Below, in pieces: positions 1 through 6,297 of a stretch of DNA of 9,365 bases. Both the position numbers and the translations under genes were made by a program. Source of the stretch: CAYFVU01 sp964594775 (lineage in GTDB: Bacteria; Spirochaetota; Spirochaetia; DSM-16054; Sediminispirochaetaceae); the NCBI GenBank assembly GCA_964594775.1, contig CAZQNO010000091.1, forward strand, positions 1 through 9,365, given 5' to 3'. The notes under the pieces were generated by a model. It worked only from the letters and a program-made list of their open reading frames with translations. It ran no database searches and was not told the origin of the DNA. Each line of letters begins with the position of its first letter. The first letter of the stretch is position 1.

Positions 1-46
1 TCGCTCTCAGCGAGTATCTATTGCCTATCCCGCATGATTTGAACCA

Positions 47-502
47 CTATGTAACCCTTTCGGCTGCGTAAAGAAATGCACCCGTTAGCACAATAAAAAA
101 GGCAAGATCTCCGGAATCGAAGTCGCCGAGGGGAGTAAGGGTAAGAGGAATGGGAATCGTGAGGATGAGCATGAGCGAAACGAAGATCAGTAAAGCGATA
201 AATTTTCCGATGACCAATTCCTTTTCCGCGGCGGGAAGGGTAAGGAGCAGCTCGTCGCTTCCGCTGTGCCGCTCCTCTGCAAAGCTCCGCATGGTGAGAG
301 AAGGAAGAATAACTACGAAAAGAGCGGGAAAGATCCCAAAACATGCGCGGAGCGACGCGGTATTTCGGGCGAGAAACTGCTCGACGGTGAAGAGATATAT
401 CGATGAGCCGAGGAGAAAGAAGAGTATTGCGATATACGCGACCGGTGAATTGAAATATACCTGCAGCTCCTTGCGTACGAGTCCCCTAACTCTATTGAGC
501 AT
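47..502 (-). pseudogene. Truncated GldF-like ABC-2 permease with an internal deletion
   Basis: Membrane subunit partner of the preceding ATPase. The first 131 residues look like a normal GldF/ABC-2 permease N-terminus: MLNRVRGLVRKELQVYFNSP, a first helix at about 21-40, a second at about 56-70, the family string MRSFAEER-SGSDELLLTLP (71-90) and a third helix at about 102-125. After GDFDSG the protein jumps, at about position 106, to LAFFIVLTGAF, which resembles a helix that normally lies some 40-50 residues further on. It then ends at TAG (47-49) after 151 residues, where family members have about 230-240. The ATG at 500-502 lies inside the ATPase frame (11-nt overlap) with GGGAGAAAACG just ahead of it. 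I could not recognise the remaining C-terminal helices in positions 1-46 in any frame. It cannot encode a full six-helix permease. Confidence 0.65.
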
Positions 503-1146
503 CGTTTTCTCCCATTGTTAGCTGCGCGAAAACATCCTCCAAAGATACCCTTCGCGCGGTGAGTTCTCTCAAGCCGTATCCCCCGCCGCAGGCCCAATTG
601 AAGATACCTTCTCCTTCGAAACCGACATCCGTTTCTATCTCCAGCCGCACTAGCGAAGCCTCCCGGCTCAGCACCTTCAGCGCTCTTATGCCCTCCTCCT
701 TTCTCAGCGATTTTTCTGCATCTTCCTTCTCATCTCTGATTTCTACGAGATATATGCGGCCTCCCTCAAAACGCCGCCGTATCGAATCGGTACTCCCTTC
801 TGCGGCCAGAGTTCCGCGATGGAGGATGATGACCCGCGAACACACCGCCTCTACTTCTTGAAGCACGTGAGTGGAGAGAATAAGGGTCGGTTCGTCGAGT
901 ATGAGAATCTCCGGAGAGTGAATAATCGCCTGCGCAATACCCAGTCTCTGCGTATATCCCTTTGAAAGAATCGAAATCGGACTTTCCATCACGTCCATGC
1001 GCTTTCTGCTGTTTCCCTTGACTTCGCTTACATCCTCTCCGAATACTCGAGCCTCACCCTCCGAGGGATAGTGATAGCCGGTGAGCACGGCCTGCTCATC
1101 TACTGCGCTAGTCCCGCCTATCGGGTTTTTTTTCTTTAGTTTTCAT
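492..1146 (-). pseudogene. Broken GldA-like ABC transporter ATPase with several internal deletions
   Basis: This was a Gld/CcmA-type ABC ATPase but is missing essential pieces. Homology resumes abruptly at LTGYHYPSEGEARVFGEDV (about 1030-1085). Upstream, IGGTSAVDE (about 1096-1121) looks like the strand before Walker A, yet Walker A itself is absent, so about 30 residues are lost. Further apparent junctions lie near 998/999 (SRKR joined to MDVME, losing the Q-loop), near 983/984 (MDVME joined to SPISILSKGY) and near 884/885 (LDEPT joined to LILSTHV, losing the rest of Walker B and the D-loop). The signature region SKGYTQRLG, the H-loop STHV and the C-terminal domain remain. An ATG at 1144-1146 runs through eight A bases and stops at 1108-1110; one A fewer would join it to the remaining frame. 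Annotation software may call a 198-residue GTG-start protein (492-1088), which could not bind ATP normally. Confidence 0.78.
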
Positions 1147-1150
1147 CTTT

Positions 1151-2083
1151 TTACGCGTCTCTGTAGGGAATATCCACGCTCTGCCTGTCCCGTGAGAGAA
1201 AGGTCTCGGGAAAGACCCCTTTCGCCTCCTTCAGCATCTGTTTGAGCTCATACTCGGTGTAACGAGGACTGTAATGGATCAGTCCCATCTTCTGCACGCC
1301 GCCGGCATCAGCGGCTATCCGCGCCGCCTGCACGGCGGTTAGATGTTTCTTTTCCTTCGCGCTTTCGGCGAGCTCGTCCTTAAACATTCCTTCGCATATC
1401 AGGAGATCCGAGTCGGATACCTGTGGAGCTATTCCGGAATTGTAGGCGGTGTCGGTAATAAAGGAAAACTTTCTCCCTCTTCTTTTCGGCCCCATGACCA
1501 TTTCCGGTGATATGTCGGCCCCTTCGCCGTTGCTTACCGCCTCGCCTGCCTGAAGCCGGGCCCAGAGCGGGCCCTGCGGCACCGAGTGCTCTTCGGCCTT
1601 TTCGGGAAAAAAAACGCCGGGCCGTTCATCCTCTTCCAAACTGTAGCCGACGCACGGTTTTGTGTGATCTAGCCGAAAGGCCTTCACCCGGTAGCCGTCG
1701 CCGCTATAGACGATTCCGGGTTCATCGATTTCTCGAATCACAATCTCATAGTTGATATACATGTCGAGAACGCGGCGGTTCTCTTCCACATACTCGCGGA
1801 TCTTCGGCGGACCGATTATGTAGAGGGGTTCTTCTCTTTCTACCTGGCTTGAGAGCATGAGGATTCCCGGCAAACCGGTAACGTGATCGGCATGAGTGTG
1901 GCTTATGAAAATGGTGTTTATCTTTTTCCACCGCAGATTGAGCTTCCGAAGAGAAACCTGTGTTCCCTCTCCGCAGTCGAAGAGAAAGAGGTCGCCCTCT
2001 CTCCGTAGAAGTACGGAGGTGAGATACCTGTTGGGCAGAGGCATCATACCCCCTGTTCCGAGTATAAATAGTTCCAGGTTCAT
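1151..2083 (-). CDS. rnz: Ribonuclease Z (tRNA 3'-end endonuclease, metallo-beta-lactamase fold)
   Basis: Zinc-dependent endonuclease that trims 3' trailers from tRNA precursors in the cytoplasm. At 310 residues it is the short bacterial form. Seen motifs are LGTGG near the N-terminus (9-13), FDCGEGTQ (35-42), the metal-binding SHTHADH (61-67, with His62, His64, Asp66 and His67), LDHTKPCVGY (139-147) with His140, Asp211 in ITDTAYN and His270 in HYSPRY. The GPLWARLQAGE segment (171-181) matches the glycine-proline exosite region of RNase Z that contacts tRNA, which favours RNase Z over a generic hydrolase. The ATG at 2081-2083 is placed by the conserved N-terminal strand, though no Shine-Dalgarno sequence is visible. 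The gene lies 71 nt after clpC and 4 nt before a possible start of the broken ABC ATPase gene. A broader phosphodiesterase role cannot be excluded. Confidence 0.88.
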   Translation of the reverse strand: MNLELFILGTGGMMPLPNRYLTSVLLRREGDLFLFDCGEGTQVSLRKLNLRWKKINTIFISHTHADHVTGLPGILMLSSQVEREEPLYIIGPPKIREYVEENRRVLDMYINYEIVIREIDEPGIVYSGDGYRVKAFRLDHTKPCVGYSLEEDERPGVFFPEKAEEHSVPQGPLWARLQAGEAVSNGEGADISPEMVMGPKRRGRKFSFITDTAYNSGIAPQVSDSDLLICEGMFKDELAESAKEKKHLTAVQAARIAADAGGVQKMGLIHYSPRYTEYELKQMLKEAKGVFPETFLSRDRQSVDIPYRDA

Positions 2084-2091
2084 ATGGGGCT

Positions 2092-2120
2092 ACTGTACTA
2101 AATAGCTTCTCTCACTGCAA
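2092..2120 (-). promoter_or_regulatory. Weak candidate promoter ahead of the RNase Z gene
   Basis: In the 71-nt gap between clpC and the RNase Z gene the minus strand has TTGCAG (2115-2120), a 17-nt spacer and TACAGT (2092-2097), matching the consensus at three and four of six positions. Transcription would begin only a few bases before the ATG at 2081-2083, which has no visible Shine-Dalgarno sequence. No convincing terminator lies in this gap, so read-through from clpC is equally likely. Confidence 0.2.
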
Positions 2121-2154
2121 GAGGAATGAGCGCATTTGCTGCCGGCGGATCTAT

Positions 2155-4662
2155 TCAGTTTTGCCGTACCGAAGCGGTGGTTTTTACCGGCTCAGGCTGC
2201 TTGGCGGTAAAACGAATCTTTCCCTTTCGCATTCCGACGATCATGCGTGTACCGCTGCCGCAGCTTCCCTTAAGCATCTCAATCGAAATGGGGTCCTCGA
2301 GCTCCTTCTGAATGAGCCTCCTGAGAGGCCGGGCACCGTACTTTACATCGAAGCCCTTGTCGATAAGATATTCTTTTACCGACTGCTTTACCTCGAGAAT
2401 AATATTCATCTCGAGAAGTCTCAGGGAAACCTCACTCAGCATGATGTCTATGATGTTGCGTATCTCCGGCCGTGTGAGACTGGTAAAGACGACTATCTCA
2501 TCCACTCGATTGATGAATTCGGGCCTGAACGCCCTTTTCAGCTCGTTCATCGCCGAGGCCTTTATGTCCCGGTGCTCCATTATCCCCTCCCTTACCTGAA
2601 AACCGAGGGTACCCTCATGGGATATTTCCCTCGCCCCGGCGTTTGAGGTCATAATCAGTACGGTGTTGCGAAAGGAGACTTTGTGGCCGAGATTGTCTTG
2701 CAGCTCACCCTCTTCAAGGACTTGCAGAAGAATGTTAAATACATCCGGATGGGCCTTTTCTATTTCATCCAAAAGAATAATGGAATAGGGTCTCCTGCGG
2801 ATTTTTTCCGTCAAAAGTCCGCCTTCCTCGTAGCCGACATAGCCCGGAGGTGCGCCGACGAGCCTGCTCACGTTGTGCTTTTCCATAAAATCGGACATGT
2901 CTATCCGAATAAGCGACTCCTCGCTTCCGAAGAGAAAGTGAGTAAGGGTCTTCGCCAGCAGGGTCTTTCCCACGCCTGTGGGGCCGAGAAAAATAAAGGA
3001 GCCGAGGGGACGGTTGGGTGAGCTGATTCCGGTTCGTGAACGGCGAATGCTGGAAGAAATAGCTCCAATGGCCTCATCCTGACCGATTATCGTTTTGTGC
3101 AGCTCTTCCTCTATGTTGATCAGTTTTTCTGATTCGCTCTGGGCAAGTCGTGCAAGAGGAATGCCGGTAATGTGGGAAATGATACTCTGAATATCGTCTT
3201 TTCCAACGGTGTTTCGCTCGTTTTTTAGGGAACTCTTCCATTCGGTCTTCATTTCTTCGACCCTGGCCTTGAGCTGACGGACGGTGTCGCGGACCGCCGC
3301 GGCCTTCTCGTAATCTTGATTGTTCACCAGCGCGACCTTCTCTCCGGTGAGTTTTTCCATCTCCTCTTCCAATTCGGTGAGTTCTTTCGGCCGAACGGTA
3401 TTGTGAATTCGCTTGTAGCTCCCCGCCTCATCGATGAGATCGATGGCTTTGTCGGGAAGAAAACGGTCGTTAATATAGCGGCCGGCCAGGCGGACAGCTT
3501 CGAGTATCGCCTCTGCATCGTAAGAAACGTTGTGGTGATTCTCATACTGTTTCTTTATTCCGTTGAGAATTTCCACCGTTTCATCCACATTCGGCTCATC
3601 GACGTAAATCGTCTGGAAACGCCGCTCCAGTGCAGCGTCCTTCTCGATGTGCTTTCGGTATTCATTATGGGTGGTAGCACCTATGCACTGCACCTCTCCT
3701 CTGGAAAGGGCGGGCTTGAGCATATTCGATGCGTCGATGGCCCCCTCGGCGCCGCCGGCACCGATGATGGTGTGCAGCTCGTCGATGAATAAGATCACAT
3801 TGCCGGCTGCAGTGATCTCCTTCATCACTTTTTTTAGTCGTTCTTCGAACTCCCCCCGGTATTTTGTGCCGGCTATAAGCGATGCCAGATCGAGGGTCAC
3901 TACCCGCTTTCCCATCAGCACCTCCGGTGCGATACCCTGCTCTATCCTTTGGGCGAGCCCCTCTACGATGGCGGTCTTTCCGACTCCCGGTTCACCTATT
4001 AGTACCGGATTATTCTTTGTCCGCCTGGCGAGGATCTGAATGACGCGTTGGATTTCCCATTCGCGGCCGATTACCGGATCGAGTTTATTCTGCTTCGAGT
4101 ACTCGGTGAGATCCCGGGCGAAATCGTCGAGGGTCGGCGTGCCCTTGCTGTTCTGTGCCGTCGTCTTTCTCTTTATCTGAGACTGTCCCGCACCGGCACC
4201 TACGCTGCGCTTCTTTGGATTCCCCGTTCCTCTCAATTCGACCACTATATCACGGATGTTGTCGGCGCTCACCGAATGCTTGCCGAGGAAGCGCTGCACC
4301 ACGCTTCCGGTCTCCTTTGTGGAAGCCAAGAGGAGATGCTCGGTGCCTATGTACTCGTGTCCGAGGGCCCTCGCCTCTTCGGCGGCATCCTCTAAAACCT
4401 TCTTCCCCCTATGAGAGGGAGGGACATCTCCCAATATGAAGCCTGCGTGCTTTTTCGGAATGCTCTTCTCTATCTCCGTCTGCAGCTGCGAGGGCTCTAT
4501 GGTGAGATTCTGAAGAGCCTTGTAGCCGAGTCCTTCACCGTCCTTCAGCAATGCCAAAATTATATGTTCGGGGAGAAGCTGGTCCGAATGGAACCGTTTC
4601 GCCTCTTCCTGCGCAAAAATCGTGAGTATTCTCTGAGCCCGTTGCGTAAGCCCTTTAAACAT
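2155..4662 (-). CDS. clpC: ClpC AAA+ unfoldase, ATPase subunit of the ClpCP protease
   Basis: Class I Hsp100 ATPase of 835 residues that unfolds tagged or damaged proteins and feeds them to ClpP. From the ATG at 4660-4662, the double Clp repeat N-domain covers about 1-147 and a basic linker about 148-175. The first AAA+ module has Walker A GEPGVGKT (223-230), Walker B VILFIDELH (289-297) and a RRF arginine-finger region (about 347-349). A middle domain at about 413-485 contains a UVR segment (NNQDYEKAAAVRD). The second AAA+ module has Walker A GPTGVGKT (560-567), Walker B SIILLDEIEK (627-636) and an LGF tripeptide (686-688) in the ClpP-docking loop position. The middle domain length and UVR separate it from ClpA and ClpB. 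Glu32 and Glu108 match the Glu residues that bind phospho-arginine in Bacillus ClpC. The start lies 12 nt after the mcsB stop. All ATPase motifs look intact. Confidence 0.96.
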   Translation of the reverse strand: MFKGLTQRAQRILTIFAQEEAKRFHSDQLLPEHIILALLKDGEGLGYKALQNLTIEPSQLQTEIEKSIPKKHAGFILGDVPPSHRGKKVLEDAAEEARALGHEYIGTEHLLLASTKETGSVVQRFLGKHSVSADNIRDIVVELRGTGNPKKRSVGAGAGQSQIKRKTTAQNSKGTPTLDDFARDLTEYSKQNKLDPVIGREWEIQRVIQILARRTKNNPVLIGEPGVGKTAIVEGLAQRIEQGIAPEVLMGKRVVTLDLASLIAGTKYRGEFEERLKKVMKEITAAGNVILFIDELHTIIGAGGAEGAIDASNMLKPALSRGEVQCIGATTHNEYRKHIEKDAALERRFQTIYVDEPNVDETVEILNGIKKQYENHHNVSYDAEAILEAVRLAGRYINDRFLPDKAIDLIDEAGSYKRIHNTVRPKELTELEEEMEKLTGEKVALVNNQDYEKAAAVRDTVRQLKARVEEMKTEWKSSLKNERNTVGKDDIQSIISHITGIPLARLAQSESEKLINIEEELHKTIIGQDEAIGAISSSIRRSRTGISSPNRPLGSFIFLGPTGVGKTLLAKTLTHFLFGSEESLIRIDMSDFMEKHNVSRLVGAPPGYVGYEEGGLLTEKIRRRPYSIILLDEIEKAHPDVFNILLQVLEEGELQDNLGHKVSFRNTVLIMTSNAGAREISHEGTLGFQVREGIMEHRDIKASAMNELKRAFRPEFINRVDEIVVFTSLTRPEIRNIIDIMLSEVSLRLLEMNIILEVKQSVKEYLIDKGFDVKYGARPLRRLIQKELEDPISIEMLKGSCGSGTRMIVGMRKGKIRFTAKQPEPVKTTASVRQN

Positions 4663-4665
4663 ACA

Positions 4666-4672
4666 CTCCTCC
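4666..4672 (-). promoter_or_regulatory. Ribosome-binding site deciding the clpC start
   Basis: GGAGGAG on the minus strand lies directly after the mcsB stop, with its GGAGG core 5 nt before the ATG at 4660-4662. A longer reading from the in-frame TTG at 4672-4674 would start inside this site and add MEEC before the conserved MFKGLTQRAQ start, so the ATG is preferred. Confidence 0.8.
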
Positions 4673-4674
4673 AA

Positions 4675-5721
4675 TCATCTACGGTACAGGGCCAATCTTT
4701 CCTGAATCATCCTGGCCCGTTCATGCCTCACCGCCTGAGCCGTATCACCGAGCTCCTCATCGTTCAACAGTTGCTGAACGTGAGCCGTTCGGCTCTCTAC
4801 GAATAAGGTGTCGAGGGAAGGAAGGGGAATATCAATCCATCCCAGCACCACCCCAAGTCTCAGGTCCGAGAGAAGGCCGATAGCCTCTCGCTCATCGATC
4901 ATCCGGCAGTTACGAAGAACTCCGTAGGCCCGCCACACGATGTCTTCCAGCTCCATCCGCCGCCGGCGAAGCATTTCTTCTCTTACCTTCTTCTCATAAT
5001 CTACTAGTTGGAGGGCCACTCGTGCAAGTTTTTCCAGCAGATCTTTTTCACTCTCACCTATAGATATCGGATTGTACAGTTGATAAAAGTAGCCGAGAGA
5101 GTGATTATCATCACCCATGTAACCCTTTACCGAAAGCCCCTCCTGCATGGCGCTCTTGAAGGCCCTTTCGAGGAGAGAAGAGTGCTCCAAGGCGGGGAGA
5201 TGGAGCAGCAGAGAGGCTCGAAGACCGGTTCCCGTCTGCTTTATCGACGGAGTAAGAAACCCCCTGTCCAGAGAAACGGCGAAATCGAGCCGTTCCTCCA
5301 GCTGCTTTTCGATGGGAAGGATTCTATCGTAGGCGCCGTTTAAGTCCAATCCCGGGCTAAATGCGGCGATTCGCAGATGGTCCTTTTCATTTACCATTCC
5401 CCCGATCGTTTCATCTTCATCGATGATGAGGCTCTTGCCCTTCTCCAGGGAGAACTGCTGACTGATAAAATGCTTTTCTATCAGCAGTTTTCTGCGGCGG
5501 AGAGGAAGATCCTGCAGGCGCTCTAGGCGAAGTGTTCCCTCCCCGACCGAACGTATCGCCTCTTCAACGAGCTCTTGGACCTCCTGCTCCTGTTTTACGT
5601 TCAATTTATGCGGAAACGGGAATCCGGATATGTTCCTCGAGATTCGCACCCGGCCGGAGAGAATGATTTCGTTGTTCGGACCGGTACCGTGGTACCAGCC
5701 TACCGCTTCACTTTCCGTCAA
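4675..5721 (-). CDS. mcsB: McsB-family protein arginine kinase with substituted catalytic residues
   Basis: Guanidino-phosphotransferase homologue, 348 residues. In Firmicutes McsB phosphorylates arginines on proteins and so marks them for ClpC-ClpP. Conserved parts are SGRVRISRN (22-30, nucleotide-binding arginines), IEKHFIS (81-87), GTGLRAS (164-170) followed by HLPAL (174-178), and the C-terminal helical domain with YGVLRNCR and LSDLRLG. The active site departs from the family. The NEEDH motif reads NEKDH, so the catalytic-base Glu position is Lys113. The Cys of the CPTN-GTG motif is Ser159, within TPSIKQTGTG. The usual RG--GE loop is KGYMGD (199-204). The C-terminal RDxxRA phospho-arginine motif reads VRHERA (331-336). 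I confirmed the Lys113 (AAG) and Ser159 (TCG) codons in the DNA. It overlaps mcsA by 4 nt, and clpC follows almost immediately. The family call is secure; kinase activity is doubtful. Confidence 0.93.
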   Translation of the reverse strand: MTESEAVGWYHGTGPNNEIILSGRVRISRNISGFPFPHKLNVKQEQEVQELVEEAIRSVGEGTLRLERLQDLPLRRRKLLIEKHFISQQFSLEKGKSLIIDEDETIGGMVNEKDHLRIAAFSPGLDLNGAYDRILPIEKQLEERLDFAVSLDRGFLTPSIKQTGTGLRASLLLHLPALEHSSLLERAFKSAMQEGLSVKGYMGDDNHSLGYFYQLYNPISIGESEKDLLEKLARVALQLVDYEKKVREEMLRRRRMELEDIVWRAYGVLRNCRMIDEREAIGLLSDLRLGVVLGWIDIPLPSLDTLFVESRTAHVQQLLNDEELGDTAQAVRHERARMIQERLALYRR

Positions 5722-6245
5722 CGTCGGTCTCCTCCCCCATAACCGTTCAGATTCTCCATTTCATTAATTCGGTCACGAAGCTTTGCCGCGGTCTCGTATT
5801 CTTCCCGGTACACCGCCTCCTTCAGCTGCTTCTTCAAGGCCTCTTTGTCGACGAGTATCGTCTTATAGGCCCGGAGCTTCTCCGGATATCTTCCCCTATG
5901 GGTGCTAGTATCGACGTACTCACTGAGGATCTCATCGATCTGTGCCCGAAAAAGAGTATAACATTCCGGACAACCCACCGTTTCCTGGTCCTGAATCTCT
6001 TTTAAACTCGTATGACAGTTTGGACACTCCGTTATCGGGAGGATGGTATCTTCGGAGTCTGCAGTATCGTCGACTACTGCACCTAACAGCTGAGAAAGAG
6101 AAAACTGCATATTTCCGTCTTGGTCCGTCGATACGCCCTTTTTCCGGGCGCACTCGCCGCACATGTGGAATTCATAGAGCTCTCCCCCCATTATTTGTTG
6201 CACGTGTACTATGGCTTCGTTTTCTCCGCACACATCACAGATCAT
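5718..6245 (-). CDS. mcsA: McsA, zinc-binding activator of the McsB arginine kinase
   Basis: Cytoplasmic zinc protein of 175 residues that in Firmicutes binds and activates McsB and helps deliver substrates to ClpC. Two four-cysteine zinc sites are visible: Cys3/Cys6 with Cys29/Cys32, and Cys74/Cys77 (CPNC) with Cys92/Cys95 (CPEC). The C-terminus carries a UVR motif at about residues 131-165 (LKKQL, then YETAAKLRDRI), predicted to form a helical hairpin like the one in UvrB and in the ClpC middle domain. Length and layout are normal for McsA. The ATG at 6243-6245 has a strong GGGAGG ribosome-binding site 5 nt upstream. The gene follows the Lol-type permease by 29 nt and overlaps mcsB by 4 nt (TTGA). 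Firmicutes have ctsR just upstream of mcsA; here there is none. All eight cysteines are present, so it looks functional. Confidence 0.93.
   Translation of the reverse strand: MICDVCGENEAIVHVQQIMGGELYEFHMCGECARKKGVSTDQDGNMQFSLSQLLGAVVDDTADSEDTILPITECPNCHTSLKEIQDQETVGCPECYTLFRAQIDEILSEYVDTSTHRGRYPEKLRAYKTILVDKEALKKQLKEAVYREEYETAAKLRDRINEMENLNGYGGGDRR
5729..5738 (-). promoter_or_regulatory. Ribosome-binding site deciding the TTG start of mcsB
   Basis: The minus strand carries GGGGGAGGAG, ending 7 nt before the TTG at 5719-5721. No ATG or GTG in the mcsB frame fits the conserved N-terminus better, so this site supports the TTG start and the 4-nt TTGA overlap with the mcsA stop. Confidence 0.75.
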
Positions 6246-6261
6246 CTATTCCTCCCAACCC

Positions 6262-6279
6262 ACTAATACTATAACTAAT
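6262..6279. repeat. Three tandem ACTAWW hexamers over the mcsA -10 region
   Basis: The plus strand reads ACTAAT-ACTATA-ACTAAT in three adjacent hexamers: 6262-6267, 6268-6273 and 6274-6279. The middle copy is the complement of the candidate -10 box and the last includes the stop codon of the upstream permease. The two outer copies are identical and 12 bp apart. Such a repeat on a -10 box could be a repressor site, but it does not match the CtsR heptad operator or the CIRCE inverted repeat. It is short and AT-rich, so chance is a real alternative. Confidence 0.35.
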
Positions 6280-6297
6280 GCCTTCTAAGGATGTCCA
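6268..6297 (-). promoter_or_regulatory. Candidate housekeeping promoter for mcsA-mcsB-clpC
   Basis: On the minus strand a -35-like TGGACA (6292-6297, five of six to TTGACA) is followed after 18 nt by a -10-like TATAGT (6268-6273, five of six to TATAAT). The -35 and most of the spacer lie in the 3' end of the upstream permease gene. Transcription would begin near 6261, about 16 nt before the mcsA ATG and just ahead of its GGGAGG ribosome-binding site (6251-6256). The match is read directly from the sequence; promoter function is inferred. It would let the stress genes be expressed apart from the transporter genes. Confidence 0.5.

Noticed and set aside
1113..1133. Hairpin CCCG-CCTAT-CGGG followed by eight T bases on the plus strand, like an intrinsic terminator.
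   Set aside because: The stem is only 4 bp, no plus-strand gene ends here, and on the transcribed minus strand the tract reads as A, so it cannot terminate the RNase Z transcript.
2084..2154. Imperfect palindrome AATGAGCGCATT (about 2125-2136) in the clpC-RNase Z gap, as a possible operator or terminator.
   Set aside because: Only four bases pair on each side, there is no T tract, and it does not match a known operator.
3316..3792. Long open frame of 158 codons on the plus strand inside clpC.
   Set aside because: It lies entirely opposite a clear ClpC coding region, has no recognisable domain, and is the kind of antisense open frame expected from biased codon use. The similar plus-strand frames at 2161-2646, 3647-4039 and 8231-8653 were rejected for the same reason.
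4660..4674. Longer ClpC beginning at TTG 4672-4674 (adds MEEC).
   Set aside because: The added codons are the ribosome-binding site GGAGGAG itself, and the conserved ClpC N-terminus begins at the ATG 12 nt later.
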